Positions 33,009-44,640 of a DNA stretch of 64,000 nt are shown here, in pieces (within the stretch, counting starts at the first letter, position 1; the number at the start of each line of letters is the position of its first letter). The DNA comes from Norana najaformis (lineage: Eukaryota > Annelida > Clitellata > Crassiclitellata > Hormogastridae). The stretch covers positions 10,482,738 through 10,546,737 of the forward strand of contig OZ029923.1 in the NCBI GenBank assembly GCA_964023275.1, read 5' to 3'. A program made the position numbers and the translations under genes. The notes below the pieces were generated by a model. The model was not told the DNA's origin and ran no database searches. It worked only from the letters and a program-made list of their open reading frames with translations.

Positions 33009-33784
33009 GTGAGTCGAAAAGTCAGATCTGTATCGGTTTGAACACCTGTAGTTCAGGGAGTACTATGCGTACCAGGACCACCTGGAACACAAACTTCTGC
33101 AACAGAGCATATGGAAAAGAAACTCGCTATTAGGAATCGGAATATAATAATAATGATAATAATAATAATTACTACTGTTACTACCACCACTACTACCACC
33201 ACTACTACTGCTACTACAACTACTACATCTCCATGCATCGTACACAGAGTTTCACGTTCACCATTCCTGTCCAGAAGTCCATAGTAGTCTGTTAGCGAAT
33301 GCACTTAAAATATGAACAACGTTTTCTACGCCAAGGACAGTAATCGTTCTCTAAAAAAAGTCGCCCTGTCGACCTTTGAACGAAGTAGTAGTGGCTTGTG
33401 GATGAATTTGCTATCAGACACTTGTGCATAGAGTGGCCGTTTTATTCATAGCCTGGCTAGGAATTGGAGGAGGTTGTAGAGATGGTAGAGTAGGTAATAG
33501 CGGTGGCTTTCAGTGAAAATAGTAGAAAGCACTTGAAGATCAAACTTGAATTGAATTGGATGAAAATTATTTAAGTTGTGTTTGAAGTTCTTAAGTGCAC
33601 TAAAGTAGGGTGAGTTGATGTCTGTCTGTCTGTCTGTCTGCCTGCCTGTCTGTCTGTCTGTCTATCTGTCTGTCAATTATGCAATGCAATACGACTGCAT
33701 TTAACATTGCCATCCATTTAAAGTTGAGAAGTGTACAAACGTTCAAACTACAGAGCATCGATGGCACTGAGCAGCCATAGTTAG
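33009..33784. other. Spacer; (ATT/ACT)n and (TCTG)n tracts
   Basis: 33143-33222 has AAT then ACT triplets and 33617-33675 TCTG/CCTG. 33300-33600 is unique with no exon seen. Confidence 0.5.
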
Positions 33785-33990
33785 GAAGCGATGGTGATTT
33801 TTTTCTTAGCCTCGGCATGTGAGGGCAGGCAGCCAGTCATCTTCCTTGTTGCTGATCTTCCTATCGACAGTGTACGGTCATTGTACTCATTTCATAGCTG
33901 AGTTGGCTAGGGGACGCCAGTGGAACAGAAATTTCACAAATTTATTGTCCTGGCGGGGATTTGAACCCGCGAGCTTTCGATAGATAATGC
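33785..33990 (-). mobile_element. tRNA-derived SINE, family 1 (head truncated)
   Basis: Minus orientation; contains GCGGGTTCAAATCCCCGCCA (B box region) and the shared CTCAGCTATGAAATGAGTAC and GCCGAGGCTAAG-type body. The A-box end has been replaced by a TAGATAATGCAAGATACTTA sequence. Confidence 0.8.
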
Positions 33991-34630
33991 AAGATACTTA
34001 CCCCTATATATATTGCTGTATATTTGTATATTGCTGTGCTGGATAATCTATTGGTAAGTATCCTGCACTATCTACCTTTTGGTAGATAGTTCAGGAGACT
34101 TAACAAGATAGTGTATATATATATATATATGTATATCATATATCTATATGTAGAGAGAGACAGACAGACAGACAGAGAGAAAGACAGAGAGACAGAGAGA
34201 GAGACAGAGAATTTGCATACCCAAGTATAATCAATTAAATCAATTGTTATGAAGAGATTACGGTGAATTAATTACGTGGGTAGGAAGTAAACAGACTTTC
34301 CGGAGACATTTGACACGATTACCAGTTGAAACAGTTCAAAGTGGTGCTTGCTTGTCTGTCTGCTTGCTTCTGTCTGTATCTTTCTGAACAGTTTTTGTAT
34401 GTGTGCTTGTCTGTCTGTTTGCTTCTGTCTGTGTCTTTCTGAACAGTTTTTGTATGTGTGCTTGTCTGTCTGTTTGCTTCTGTCTGTCTTTCTGAACAGT
34501 TTTTGTATGTGTGCTTGTCTGTCTGTTTGCTTCTGTCTGTGTCGTTCTGAACAGTTTTTTGTATGTGTGCTTGTCTGTCTGTTTGCGTCTTTCTGAACAG
34601 TTTTTGTATGTGTGCTTGTCTGTGTTTTCC
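33991..34630. repeat. ~55-bp tandem repeat (CTGAACAGTTTTTGTATGTG)
   Basis: 34340-34625 has five to six units of about 51-56 bases joining TCTGTCTG runs to CTGAACAGTTTTTGTATGTG. 34155-34210 is a GACAGACAGAGAGA run and 34020-34130 has TATA-rich palindromes. Confidence 0.85.
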
Positions 34631-35405
34631 TTTGTTTGCGTTCATGTTGAACTGGATGGATTTTGATTCATGGAGGTCACTGGAGTGAATTGTGGGTGCC
34701 TTTGGGAGTGGGTGGGTGGTGTAGGGGGAATGGGTGTTGAGCGGTTGAGGTGGGCGTTAGGTGCATGAGAAAAAGGGTGATTTGGTTGGTAGGTAGGTGA
34801 TCAATATGCCCTCGATTTATATTTTATATACAGAGAAAAATGCCGGGCACTATGACAAGAATAAACTTTTAACATATACACAAAAATTTTATAAGCCTTT
34901 CCATTTTCAACTGTAGTGCCTAAGAGAACTCGGCAACATGGTGCGAATTCGGTCCAAGTAGGCCCCCTGTGGCCTTAATGTAGTCCTAGCACAGTCCAAA
35001 TGCGGCCCATATACAGCCCAAGCATGCTCCAAATGCAGCCCAAATACAGCCCAAGCACGGGCCTGGTAGTCATAAGTATATCGCCTTTCTGCATTAAAAT
35101 TAATTGGAGTACCAGTAGGGAGGTAGTGGCTGAAAAGAACCAGATTTAATCTTCTTAACGAGTTCATACACGCTCCCTTGATTTAATCGGCGGGTGGGTG
35201 AGTGAGTGAGTGGTGGGTTAGGTGGGTGCAGGTTGATGGGTGCACAGAGCAATACGTGGTCTGTTTTGGCAGATCGAAGTCGATGATCTGACGCATTAAA
35301 ACCCTGGATATTATAGATTAGCTTTGTGTTCCGCGAACACTCTGAGCGTTTGATGCCAGACAGACAAAATAGGCTACGTTCGCAGCTTTTAATCAGTCGA
35401 GCTGA
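34631..35405. other. Spacer; short CAGCCCAAATA repeats, no gene
   Basis: 34975-35060 carries four imperfect CCAAATGCAGCCCAAATACA units. Nothing else is recognised. Confidence 0.5.
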
Positions 35406-35407
35406 TT

Positions 35408-35995
35408 GTCGTAATCATAATCGTAATAGTAAACCCGAGATTTCTACAGCGCCCAACGAAAGTCAAGTCGTGGGAATCAGCTTATTCGCAGGCGCTCAGT
35501 CAACCTCTGCCTCTGTCTCTGCATCTGCCTCTGTCTCTGCCTCTGCCTCTGCTTTAGCCTCTGTCTCTGTCTCTGCCTCTGTCTCTGCCCCTGTCTCTGT
35601 CTCTGCCTCTGTCTCTGTCTCTGCCCCTGCCTCTGTCTCTGCCTTTGTCTCTGCCTCTGTCTCTGCCTCTGCCTCTGTCTCTGTCTCTGCCCCGTCTCTG
35701 TCTCTGTCTCTGCCTCTGTCTCTGCCTCTGCCTCTGTCTCTGTCTCTGTCTCTGCCTCTGTCTCTGTCTCTGCCTCTGCCCCTGTCTCTGTCTCTGCCTC
35801 TGCCTCTGTCTCTGTCTCTGTCTCTGCCCCTGTCTCTGCCTCTGTCTCTGCCTCTGCCTCTGTCTCTGTCTCTGTCTCTGCCCCTGTCTCTGCCTCTGTC
35901 TCTGTCTCTGCCTCTGTCTCTGTCTCTGTCTCTGCCCCTGTCTCTGCCTCTGTCTCTGCATCTGTCTCTGCCTCTGCCTCTGCATCTGATCAAGC
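35408..35995. repeat. GATTAC-tailed repeat (minus) followed by a 490-bp CTGTCT/CTGCCT hexanucleotide array
   Basis: 35408-35508 is the conserved end of the GATTAC-tailed family. 35500-35990 is CTCTGTCTCTGCCTCTG-type repeats, open in several frames on both strands (Ala/Ser/Val, Leu/Pro, Arg/Asp) and not coding. The array sits at the same internal point where the 1553-1965 copy has its CAGAGA run, so it is an expansion inside the element. Confidence 0.85.
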
Positions 35996-37829
35996 GTAAT
36001 CAAATCTACTCAAATCTAATCCTCCATCTAATCCAATACCCAATCCAACCAATCCATGGCCTTTCAAGGCACCTCCAGCTTTTGTTTACTGACTTCAAAT
36101 GCAAAAATTCCTCGAATGTCAAGTTCAAACGGACAAGTACGCCCTGACCAGGCACCAACGCCGAAGCACGCGCTAACGAGTTTTGATTGGCAGGCGATTA
36201 TAGCTCGCAGAAGTTGGCCAGGTACCCTTTACCTTTGGCGCGATGCCCAAACGAGGCAAGTGGTCAAGGGACCAAGCGAGGTCTAATTCTCTCATGATTG
36301 CCGATCTCATGATTGCCGATCTCATGATCGTCTCTCTCATGGTCGCCTCTTGAGAGCGAACTGCGCTGGAGAGGGTCACACGTGACGTGATTGGCTGTTG
36401 CTGGAGGTTCGCATCGAATGATTTGTTTACCGCCGACGAGAAGTCGGAGTTTGTGGAGCGTTTTTGGGCCTGGGTCGGATTTGGGCGGCGGAAGGTCATC
36501 TGCGTGTGGAAACTTGTTCCGTTTGTGTCTGTGTGTATAGGCGTCGGTGTTTGTGTCCATATGTCTCTTTCTCGCTTTGTCTGTCTGTGTATGTCACTCT
36601 TAAATATCTTCTGTCCTGTCCTTCTCGCTCATTGTCTGTCTGTTTGTCTGTTCGTCTATGTGTGTGTGTCTGTCTATCTGTCTAAATGCATTCATAGATA
36701 CATGCATACAAATATACACGCATACACACATCATATAAACAAGCATGTGCGTATGTATGTATGCATGCATGTATGCATGTATGCATGTATCTATGTATGT
36801 GTGTATGTATGCAAGTATGGTATGTGCCATGCATACATACTGATACGTACATAGATACATACACGAACATACATGCACACATGCCTGTGTACACGTATGT
36901 GTCTATGTATGTGGGATATGTATCACACATACGTGCATGCATGCACATTCGTAGTGATTATTATTTATAGCTAGATAGCTTTACCTCGAAGCTGTTCTCT
37001 CTCTGTCTCACACTTTCTCTCTGTCTCTCTCTGCCTCTCTCTCTTTGCCTCTGTCTATCTGTCTGTCTGTCTCTATGTCTCTCTGTCTCTCTCTGTCTCT
37101 CTGTCTCTCTCTGTCTCTGTCTGTCTCTCACACACACACTCATACACAAAATTCCCGCTTAGCCTGCCAAGTGTATCAAGCCCTACCACTTAGAAGTTCA
37201 TTGAAATGCATTCTTCACTGGTGGCCTGCAGTTATACGGCTCAGCGAGACCTAAACAGACCCTGGACGATAATCCATGGCGTCGGCAGGTTATAAACAGG
37301 AGGGGGAGTGACGGATACAATTTAATGCATGTTTCGTAATAATAACATTATTACGAAAAATCTATAATGCGCACAAAGTCGCACAGCGATGTTTAGTCTG
37401 ATTTTGAATGTCAGAATCGTATTTGTTATGTAATTGTAAAACTATATAGCGTCTCTTCAGGAGAACTCCCCTAAGGTGTGTTTGCATCAAGACGCTTAAT
37501 ATAGCGCCTTTTAAGTGCCTCACAAATTCGCAGAAACTTTGCTATCTCACAGATCGAGCATGACGCGACTTAAGGAAACACTTTCAACCTATCTTGTCAT
37601 GCGGTTTTATGCATTTTCATTACTTTTTGCTTATTTCTTTATTTATTTATTATTTGATAATTGTTTGTTAATTAACTAATTTATTTACCGTCTACTTTTT
37701 AATTCATTTATTGATCTAATAATTTAATAATAATTAATAATTTCTTAATAATTTTCCTGATAAGTTTAGGCACACCAAATCAAGCGTCAAAATTAGAAGG
37801 TGACCACAGAAATTACCATCCCCAATTTT
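35996..37829. other. GC-richer unique segment, then microsatellites; no supported gene
   Basis: 36120-36500 has relatively high GC, GATTGGC and CACGTGACGTGATTGGC (CCAAT and E-box/CRE-like) and a short GCCGATCTCATGATT tandem, so it may be a second promoter. An open frame there (…DLFTADEKSEFVERFWAWVG) has no homology I know. 36520-36960 is TCTG/CATA repeats, 36990-37135 is CT repeats, and 37620-37760 is very AT-rich. Confidence 0.4.
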
Positions 37830-38200
37830 CAAGTGGGGTCATGACCTCTGATCCCCCGCTGTCGCCGCCCTGGGGCGACAAGCTAGCGCATCTAACCTGG
37901 GCAGATATAATCGGCGCAGACGCATGTGCTCTCAGAAAGAGCGCGCTCTCAGACAGGTGCGTGCCTGAGAGAGGGAGCCGCGTGAACGATTGGCAAACAG
38001 CGATTATTGTTGTCGCAAGCGTAATGAGCGTTAGCGCGTAATCTCCGGGCAAGTTGTGATTTTCCCGGGCAACTTTTTTGGCACTCCTTTGTCGAGGTTT
38101 CTGCTCGGATTGAGCAGCAACGCCGCTACTAAAAAGGCGAGATAGCCAATGAAACACTGAAGACGCAGTTAGTGAAACAACGAGTAAATCGGTTGTTAAT
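37830..38200 (+). promoter_or_regulatory. GC-rich promoter-like region
   Basis: About 370 bases are richer in G+C and CpG than the surrounding AT-rich DNA, with GCGCGCTC and inverted CTCTCAGA/CCTGAGAGAG elements and a GATTGGC CCAAT-box core (37987-37993). They lie just upstream of an untranslated exon-like segment ending at 38390. I infer a promoter for the ACK-like gene. A minus-strand open frame across it (37813-38334) has no recognisable domain. Confidence 0.4.
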
Positions 38201-38390
38201 TTAAGGAGTATTTGGCTGAGAGGAGTGAAACAAAACCAGTACTGAAACAGTGAAACAGTGACTGAAATAGACAGTGAAACAGTGCAACAGGAGTCAAGTG
38301 CATTCGTGGAGCCTGCAGTTTCGAGAACGGCCATCGAGGCGGAGTCTACCGTGTTCGGGTGTACACCGTCGTATTTTGGCGCAGCGTAAA
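38200..38390 (+). other. Probable non-coding first exon of the ACK-like gene
   Basis: The sequence contains no ATG and has many GTGAAACAG-type repeats. It ends in a near-perfect donor (GCGTAAA|GTAAGT). It follows the GC-rich region and precedes the SAM exon, whose acceptor (CTCTTGTAG before 46736) is followed by an in-frame stop and then ATG, as expected for a 5' UTR spliced over an 8.3-kb first intron. The left edge is approximate. Confidence 0.4.
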
Positions 38391-38499
38391 GTAAGTCTTC
38401 TTACTGCCAATGCTGTATTTCTTGGAGTTTGTTGCGCTATGTATTAGAAGATACAGAGATATGTTTATTGTATACAAACATGTAATGTGATAACGCGGT

Positions 38500-38830
38500 A
38501 CAATGCTCAGGGATTGTAATGGGTTACCTAGGCATGCTCTGAGGCTTTCAAATGTTACCCTGGTCTGTTCAGACGTCTCAAGTGTTACCAGGGTATGTTC
38601 AGAGGATCGCAAAGGTTACCGGGGTATGTTCAGGGGTACCATAGGTTGCCAGGGTTTGATCGGAGGTTCACGATGTTACCGAGGTGCCAAAGGTTCCAAG
38701 ATTATGGTCAAGGGTTCCCAGGGCATGCCCAGAGGTTCTCATGGTATGCCCAGGAATTTCCAGGGTATACATACTCAGAAGCTTCCAGGGTATGCCCAGA
38801 GGTTCCCAGGGTATAATCAATAGTTCCCTG
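38500..38830. repeat. ~30-bp diverged minisatellite in the putative first intron of the ACK-like gene
   Basis: About ten imperfect units based on GGTTACCAGGGTATGTTCAG. Unit length ranges from 21 to 34 bases. Open frames (GYRGMFRGTIG and similar) are read-outs. Confidence 0.75.
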
Positions 38831-40254
38831 GTTTCCCAGGGATTACAAAGGCCCTGGGTGACTAATCACCTTCTAAGAAAAGGAACAGCGTGTCACACGC
38901 AACGAGATTTAACCCCTTGCGTCATGAGATTGTGAGAAGATTGGAGGGCTATTGTTTGCCACCCCATCGACACAAAGCCTGTTTGTCGCAACCGTTGTGC
39001 TGAACGCCCATGGGTGGGGTGGGTTGGGTTTGAGTAGGGTGGGATCTTTCCCGCAATTCTTCCTTCAGTGTTTCCCAAGGGATAGCGTGTTTGTGTTTGT
39101 GGTATAGAGTGATGTTCTTATGGCTATCTGTCGAGTGCCTCTCCCTCTGCCTGTCTGTTTATCTGTCTCTTTGTCTGTCTCTTGTCCCTGTCTTTGTCTC
39201 TGGATGGTACACTGCCTCTCTGCCTTTCTGTTTATATTCGTAAGTTTAGCTGTTTGACTGTCTCTGTCTGTCTTGCTGTCTGTCTCTTTGTTCATGCCTC
39301 CGCCTCTGTCCATCTCTCAATATGTCACTCTCTACCTCTGTCTTTCACTGGCTCTGGCGCTCTGTGTGTCTCTCTCTATTTCTCTCTTGTCCTCCTGTTG
39401 TCTATGAGAGACTGAATTGCCCGATTGCGACTTGGTTTTGGAGCGCCATCGGATGATACCCTGTGCATTAGATATCGGTACGATAACGTTATTAAATAAT
39501 AATGTCCCTGTCTCTCTCCCCCTCTCTCTCTGTCCTTCTACCGGATCTCCCTTTCTTTCTGTCTGTATTTTTCTGTCTCTACCTCTTTGTGTGTCTCTAC
39601 CTCTCTCTATCTCTACCTTTCTCTGTCTCTGCCTGCGTCTCTTTGTCTATGTCTCTTTATTTCTGGCTCTCTCTGCCTATGTCTCTTTCTCCATGTCCCT
39701 CGCCGCCTCTCTCTCTTACTCCGTCGCTAGTTAGTGGTTACCCCTTCTCATGGCAAACAAGGGGTATAGCTCTGGGTCGCGTGCCCTCTCGACAACGCCG
39801 TCGTGTGTCAACTAAACCTCGGTGACAGCCCGCCAATAACCCGCTTGCGTGATGCGCAGTCTCCACCAGATTACAGTAAAGCAGTTTGGCCCCTTGCCTG
39901 AGTTTAATCCCTCTTTAGGGTAATCAAAACACCTGTCAACACCCCAGCAAGGTTGGCACGTTCAAGTTAGATATGGTTAACTAATGGCTTTTTAGTTACA
40001 CGTCTCGTTATTAACACTACTGCTAAGAGGAGTGGGCCTGGATTTGAAGGGTCCTTCGGCTGAGGCTCAGATATTGCAGCTGCAGTAAATGCATGTGATG
40101 GGGTGCAACCCTTTTTCGTCGGCGCCCACAGAAATTGCAAATTCGTGCAGAAGGGGGCAAAATAAGTACACGTCGTCCCGACCTGATGTTGGTCAAAATG
40201 TTCAGGTGTGAATTCCAAGAGGGGCAAGCGCCCCATTTCCCCTAGCTTGCTGGC
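38831..40254. other. Spacer with CT/TCTG-rich tracts; no gene
   Basis: 39120-39410 and 39500-39730 are CTCTGTCT-type. 40040-40255 contains GGGGTGCAACCCTTTTTCGT and GGGGCAAGCGCCCCATTT, which looks like a dispersed element end, but no second copy is in this window. Confidence 0.5.
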
Positions 40255-40495
40255 ACCCTTCTTCTTCTTCTTCTCCTTCTCCTTCTCCTCCTCCTCCTCC
40301 TCCTCCTCCTCCTCCTCCTTCTCCTTCTTCTCCTCCTTCTCCTTCTCCTTCTCCTCCTCCTCCTCCTCCTCCTTCTCCTTCTCCTTCTCTTCTTCTTCTT
40401 CTTCTTCTTCTTCTTCTTCTTCTTCTTCTTCTTCTTCTTCTTCATCATCATCATCATCATCATCATCTTCTTCTTCTTCTTCTTCAGTGTTCTGC
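40255..40495. repeat. (CTT/CTC)n polypyrimidine array with an ATC block
   Basis: About 230 bases of pure pyrimidine triplets (CTTCTCCTT…), then CATCATCAT and CTTCTTCTT. Polyserine/polyarginine open frames are artefacts. Mirror symmetry makes H-DNA possible. Confidence 0.9.
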
Positions 40496-41335
40496 GCTTA
40501 GGCACGTTCATGAATCCCACGACGCCACTCTTCTGTATTCTGTACCCTTTCCTTGACTGCTTCGTAGCCCCGCCTTCTTCCTTTATCCATCATCCAGTCC
40601 AGCAGCATATTCCTTGGTCTTCCTGGAACTTTCTTCCTGGCACCCGTTCATTAACTAATTTTTAACTAATTCACTAATTCACTTATTCATTCACTCATTC
40701 ATTCATTCATTCATTGCACTCACTATTACGTGCGCAAGGTCAGTAAATCTGAATCTGAGGCGTGAACAACTTATGCTGAGTCGTTACATGGAGTTTGCTC
40801 AGTGGGCTCGAAAACGCAATCGTTGGATTACAGACGCAGCGCACTACCGAACAGACAACCGTGCCTTCTTATGAGTAGGGTGGGGGAAAAGACGCTGCCT
40901 TCAGTTGAGACCGAGACCCTGGTTGAAGGGCAAAAAACCCAAGAGACCTGTGAAAACTAAGCAAAGGTAAAAACTGCAAATTATTAAGCCTGTTTGGCCC
41001 AGGGGGTGGTAGACGCAGGTATCTGAATGGCTGGTGTGTCATCGCTTGTCAACACAAAGGCAAAGTAACAGTTACCCTTGGAAGGGGCGAATGAGTCAAC
41101 AAAAATCCAAATAACAGTTGAATTTCAATACAGGCGTGAGGGTATACAAGCCGAGGGTACAATGCGATACCCTGGATGTTGACCCAGTAGACCTACCCCC
41201 TTTCGTCACTGCGCAAACAAGGGCGCATATTATGACCCCCGTCCAGGCCATGCAGAGGGCTTTTAAAAACGTTCTCTGCAACCCTGCAATCGTCATACGA
41301 AGGTTATCTTAAGCTAACCCTGAGAGGCAGACAAG
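40496..41335. repeat. GGTCAGTAAATCTGAATC element copy and unique spacer
   Basis: 40728-40870 shares AAGGTCAGTAAATCTGAATC, GCTCAGTGGGCTCGAAA and TTGGATTACAGACGCAGC with 55390-55590 (AAGGTCAGCAAATCTGAATC, CACTGGATTGCTGACCCAG). It resembles the head of another tRNA-related SINE. Nothing recognised elsewhere. Confidence 0.55.
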
Positions 41336-41705
41336 CGTGGGTATGAAGTGTTAGCGACTTCATTTTCTTTGCCTCGGCCTATGAGGACGCGTGGCCAGTC
41401 ATGTCCGTTGCCGTCTGATCTTCACACCGACAGTGTACTCGTAGCTGAGCTCAGTTGGGGCGCTGGTGAAACAGTAATCTCAAAATATTTTCTGCTGGAC
41501 GGTCAACTCAGTGATTGGGGTTCAAATCCCGGTCAGGGATGAAAGATGCCTTGAAATTTCTGTTCCACTTGTGCCCCTTAGCGAACTCGGCTATAAAATG
41601 AGTACTTCGACCGTACACTCTCGGTTGGAAGATCAGGCAGCGAGGGAGAGGACTGGTCAACAGCCGTCATATGCCGAGGCTAAGAAAAAGAAGTCGTTAA
41701 ACACT
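41336..41705. mobile_element. Two family 1 SINE copies joined head-to-head
   Basis: 41336-41510 is a minus copy and 41511-41705 a plus copy. The plus copy starts with the B box region GGGGTTCAAATCCCGGTCAG, so both A-box ends are gone at the junction. The two bodies are complementary over about 150 bases and could fold into a long hairpin. Confidence 0.8.
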
Positions 41706-42364
41706 TTATACGTACGGCTCCCTGTCAAGGGACTGCACTTCTTCAACGAACAAAAAATATTTACCTACAAATAGTATATGTGGGTTATGTAAACAAACAT
41801 TTATTGGTTTCAGTAGAGCGGGGGAGAAAGGATTGTTGACTTTTAGACTTAAGACCTTGTTGTTCTGACCTCGTCGCAAAGCCGACTTCTATCACATAGC
41901 ATTAAAAACATAGACAACAACAACAGGTATCATAAGGGGCAATGAACCTCTCGTAGGTATGTCATTATGCTTAGGCCTATATGGTATATCGTTCGGAAAT
42001 CAAGGTTTTATTATTTAATTAAGTGTGGCCGGCTGTTTGGTTCAATTCGTTCAGGTTTTGTTTGTGTTACTGCCAATTGGACTGATATTATTTTGATCAT
42101 TCGTCACTTTAAACAGATTTCAAATCTAATCATGAAACTTCTGTAGCGCCATTATTAAATGCACAAGGCATCAGCCGGACTGATGTACCTTAAATGGTTC
42201 ATTCAAACGGGCATCGGTGGTGAAGGATCTCACCCGATAAATTCATTGTAAAATTAGAAGTGTCGAGGCCATACGGTCGCTGTAGAAACCCATATCCATC
42301 TACCCCCTGCGTCTACAGCGCTTGCGTACTTGAGTTGATACATAGCGCCGGTGACAAAAGCTGG
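41706..42364. other. Spacer with TCTAATC-type and GGTGAAGGATC elements
   Basis: 42115-42200 shares AATCATGAAACTTCTGTAGC with the TCTAATC family. 42205-42295 shares GGGCATCGGTGGTGAAGGATC-type sequence with 57.42 kb and (minus) 12.4 kb. No gene. Confidence 0.5.
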
Positions 42365-42490
42365 TAAACCTTAACTCCGCCACTGCCGTGTTCGGATGGT
42401 GCCAGTCCCAAGCCTGGATAAAGGAGGAGGGCGACGTGAACAGCCTTTGATGCCATAAGATGTCGTTAAACACTGGAACTACTACTGGTA
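42365..42490 (+). repeat. TCCGCCACTGCCGTGTTCGG element, copy 1
   Basis: Four copies in the window: plus at 42365-42480 and 43484-43585, minus at 48440-48545 and 48590-48690. They share GGTGCCAGTCCCAAGCCTGG, AAAGGAGGAGGGCGACG and TCGTTAAACA. The two minus copies lie in tandem. Confidence 0.8.
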
Positions 42491-44640
42491 ACCCTGGCTT
42501 TTGCGTGGCGCCAGGAAATTTCGCATATTTATATTTACATTACATTACAATCAGTGGTCGCTTCTAGGAAGAAACCACATTCCAGGGGCATAATTCATTG
42601 CGTTTGATATTACATTGGAGACCCTGTTAAGCGGGATCTCCGTTTCTTCTGGGTCTCTGCCCTTTGTATACCAGAAACAATTTTGTATGTTGCATCTAAA
42701 GATGATGCCCTTGGGAAAATAAATATATGGATGGATCGATGGATGGGTGGGTGGGTGGGTGGGTGGGTAAATAGATGGTTATTTTTAGAGGAGGCAAGCA
42801 TGCAAGGCCATACTGCAAATATCCAGATAGTATTAAAATGCTATTGGCTGCATGAAACTGCTATTAGCACATAAGTGGTGCTTAGTAGCTACTCATAATA
42901 ATGCTATCTTTATATTCAGCATTAACTATCGATCAATCATCAGTTGATAGCGCCTATCGTAAAAGCTTGAACTTTAACCTCAGGTTACGGACCCTTGGAG
43001 CTGCGCCAATTTTGCGATTACCTCAAAGCTGCCCCACCTTTTCTGCCTGTAGGGTGACGGGACCGTTGATGTTTTCATTTCTAAGTTATTGGGGCGAATT
43101 ATGACGGTTACTGCTGTATTTCGAAGGCTTTTGTTATGAGCCCGAGGCTTTAAAACGGGCTTCTTAAGAAAACTTAAATTTCGGCGCCAGAAAAAGTTCG
43201 TTAGGATGACAAAAAATGTTTTTTTCAATGAAGCCTATGAATGGTCGATACATGCAGGGGCAATTCTAATATGCACCACTTATTTGCTTTACGGGGCACA
43301 GCAATGAGTCGCTTGCCCCAAAGCGGTTTCGTCGGGCGTTGCAAATAGGAATTGTAAAGTAACAAACAGTTGTGGCAATACTGTTAAAGAACAGTGACGA
43401 AATATAGAAAGTCTAACGCGAAAAAGTTGCAAGAAATTTTTGAAGGGTGAATAAAGGGACAGCCAACGGAAAAAACCAGGGACCTCCGCCACTGCTGTGT
43501 TCTGGTGGTGCCAGTCCCAGGCCTGGGTAAAGGAGGAGGGCGACGCTAATCATCTTCGTTATGACACAGCGTCGTTAAACAGCAACTACACACACACACA
43601 CACACAAACAGACAGGGAAGCCACTGATGGTACATTCTCCTGTTACGTTTCACTCAGTAGCGGCTCCAGGATTGCTTGCAGGGGAAAGGGCATTTCCAGA
43701 GGGGCGCCACATTCTGGCAGTCCACCATGCACGGGTCTGGTCTGAGGGGCGCCGAAATATAACCAAGAGGGGCGCGGAGGGTCAACCGCCCCCACGCCTA
43801 TAGCTAAGTCCGCCATTGATTTCACTCCATCGCATGCATGGGTCTTTTACCTCCCACTGATTTAGACATTCTTCCTATCGTAATCGTAATGGTAAATTTG
43901 CAAAGCGCCGCTTCAAGGTAACCTCGTCAGAGGCGCTCCCGGCCCATCGTCCCAGAACTGGGGAATAATACGGTCTTCAAGCGCTTACGGAAGGGGAGGG
44001 AGAGAAACTCCCGTCGAAGGTCGGCAGGTAAGTCATTCCAGGAGGCAGGGCCAGCAATAGCAGAGCTGCGGCGCTATGATTCTCCCTATGATTCTCTCTC
44101 CTCCACCCACGTGCTGCCGACCAATAATCGCACATTGCTTGTTTACTATTAGAAATAACTTGGTGCATGCATTTTTTAACCGAGTGCAATGGCACTTTTC
44201 TCGCAGTCCTTGTCCGGATATTTCCTGGGAGAACAACAGGCAACCCCCCTCCTGGCTGAGAAAGAGACCTCCTGGGTGTGTCGAAGCCCGACAGACGTGC
44301 TAGGGGCACGTTCTTCAGAGTTAAGTGCAACTCCATTCCCACACAGCAACCGAGCTGTGTTACACGTCTGTACTGCAGTGGACCTCGCGTAAGTAAACCC
44401 TGGGCCTTCTGTTAAAATGTTAAATGAAATTCAAAGCTTTGGATGTTCACCGTTGGTATGCGAAAAATTCCTCACAAACCTGTATATACATATATATGTT
44501 TAATTTATACATATATAAGCCTATGTACAAGAATGAATTTACACATATATAAGCCTGTGTGTAAGAATGAGTCAACACGTAGTTTATATATATTTACATA
44601 TCAAAGTACAAGTATACATTAATTCATATTTTGATATATC
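42491..44640. other. Spacer with dispersed repeats; no gene
   Basis: 42740-42773 is GGATGGGTGGGTGGGTGGGT (G-quadruplex type). 43484-43585 is the second TCCGCCACTG copy. 43660-43815 looks like the ends of a GGGGCGCC-rich element (GTAGCGGCTCCAGGATTG … AAGTCCGCCATTG). 43875-44390 is a minus SINE-like element ending in TACCATTACGATTACGAT, related to 4.8 and 57.6 kb. Confidence 0.55.

Noticed and set aside
35326..36147. 273-codon plus-strand frame and 165-codon minus-strand frame
   Set aside because: Produced by the CTGTCT/CTGCCT hexanucleotide array; no non-repetitive coding sequence or splice logic.
37813..38334. 173-codon minus-strand open frame
   Set aside because: No domain recognised; it runs across the GC-richer promoter-like region and the probable non-coding exon on the other strand, and no splice or poly(A) context supports it.
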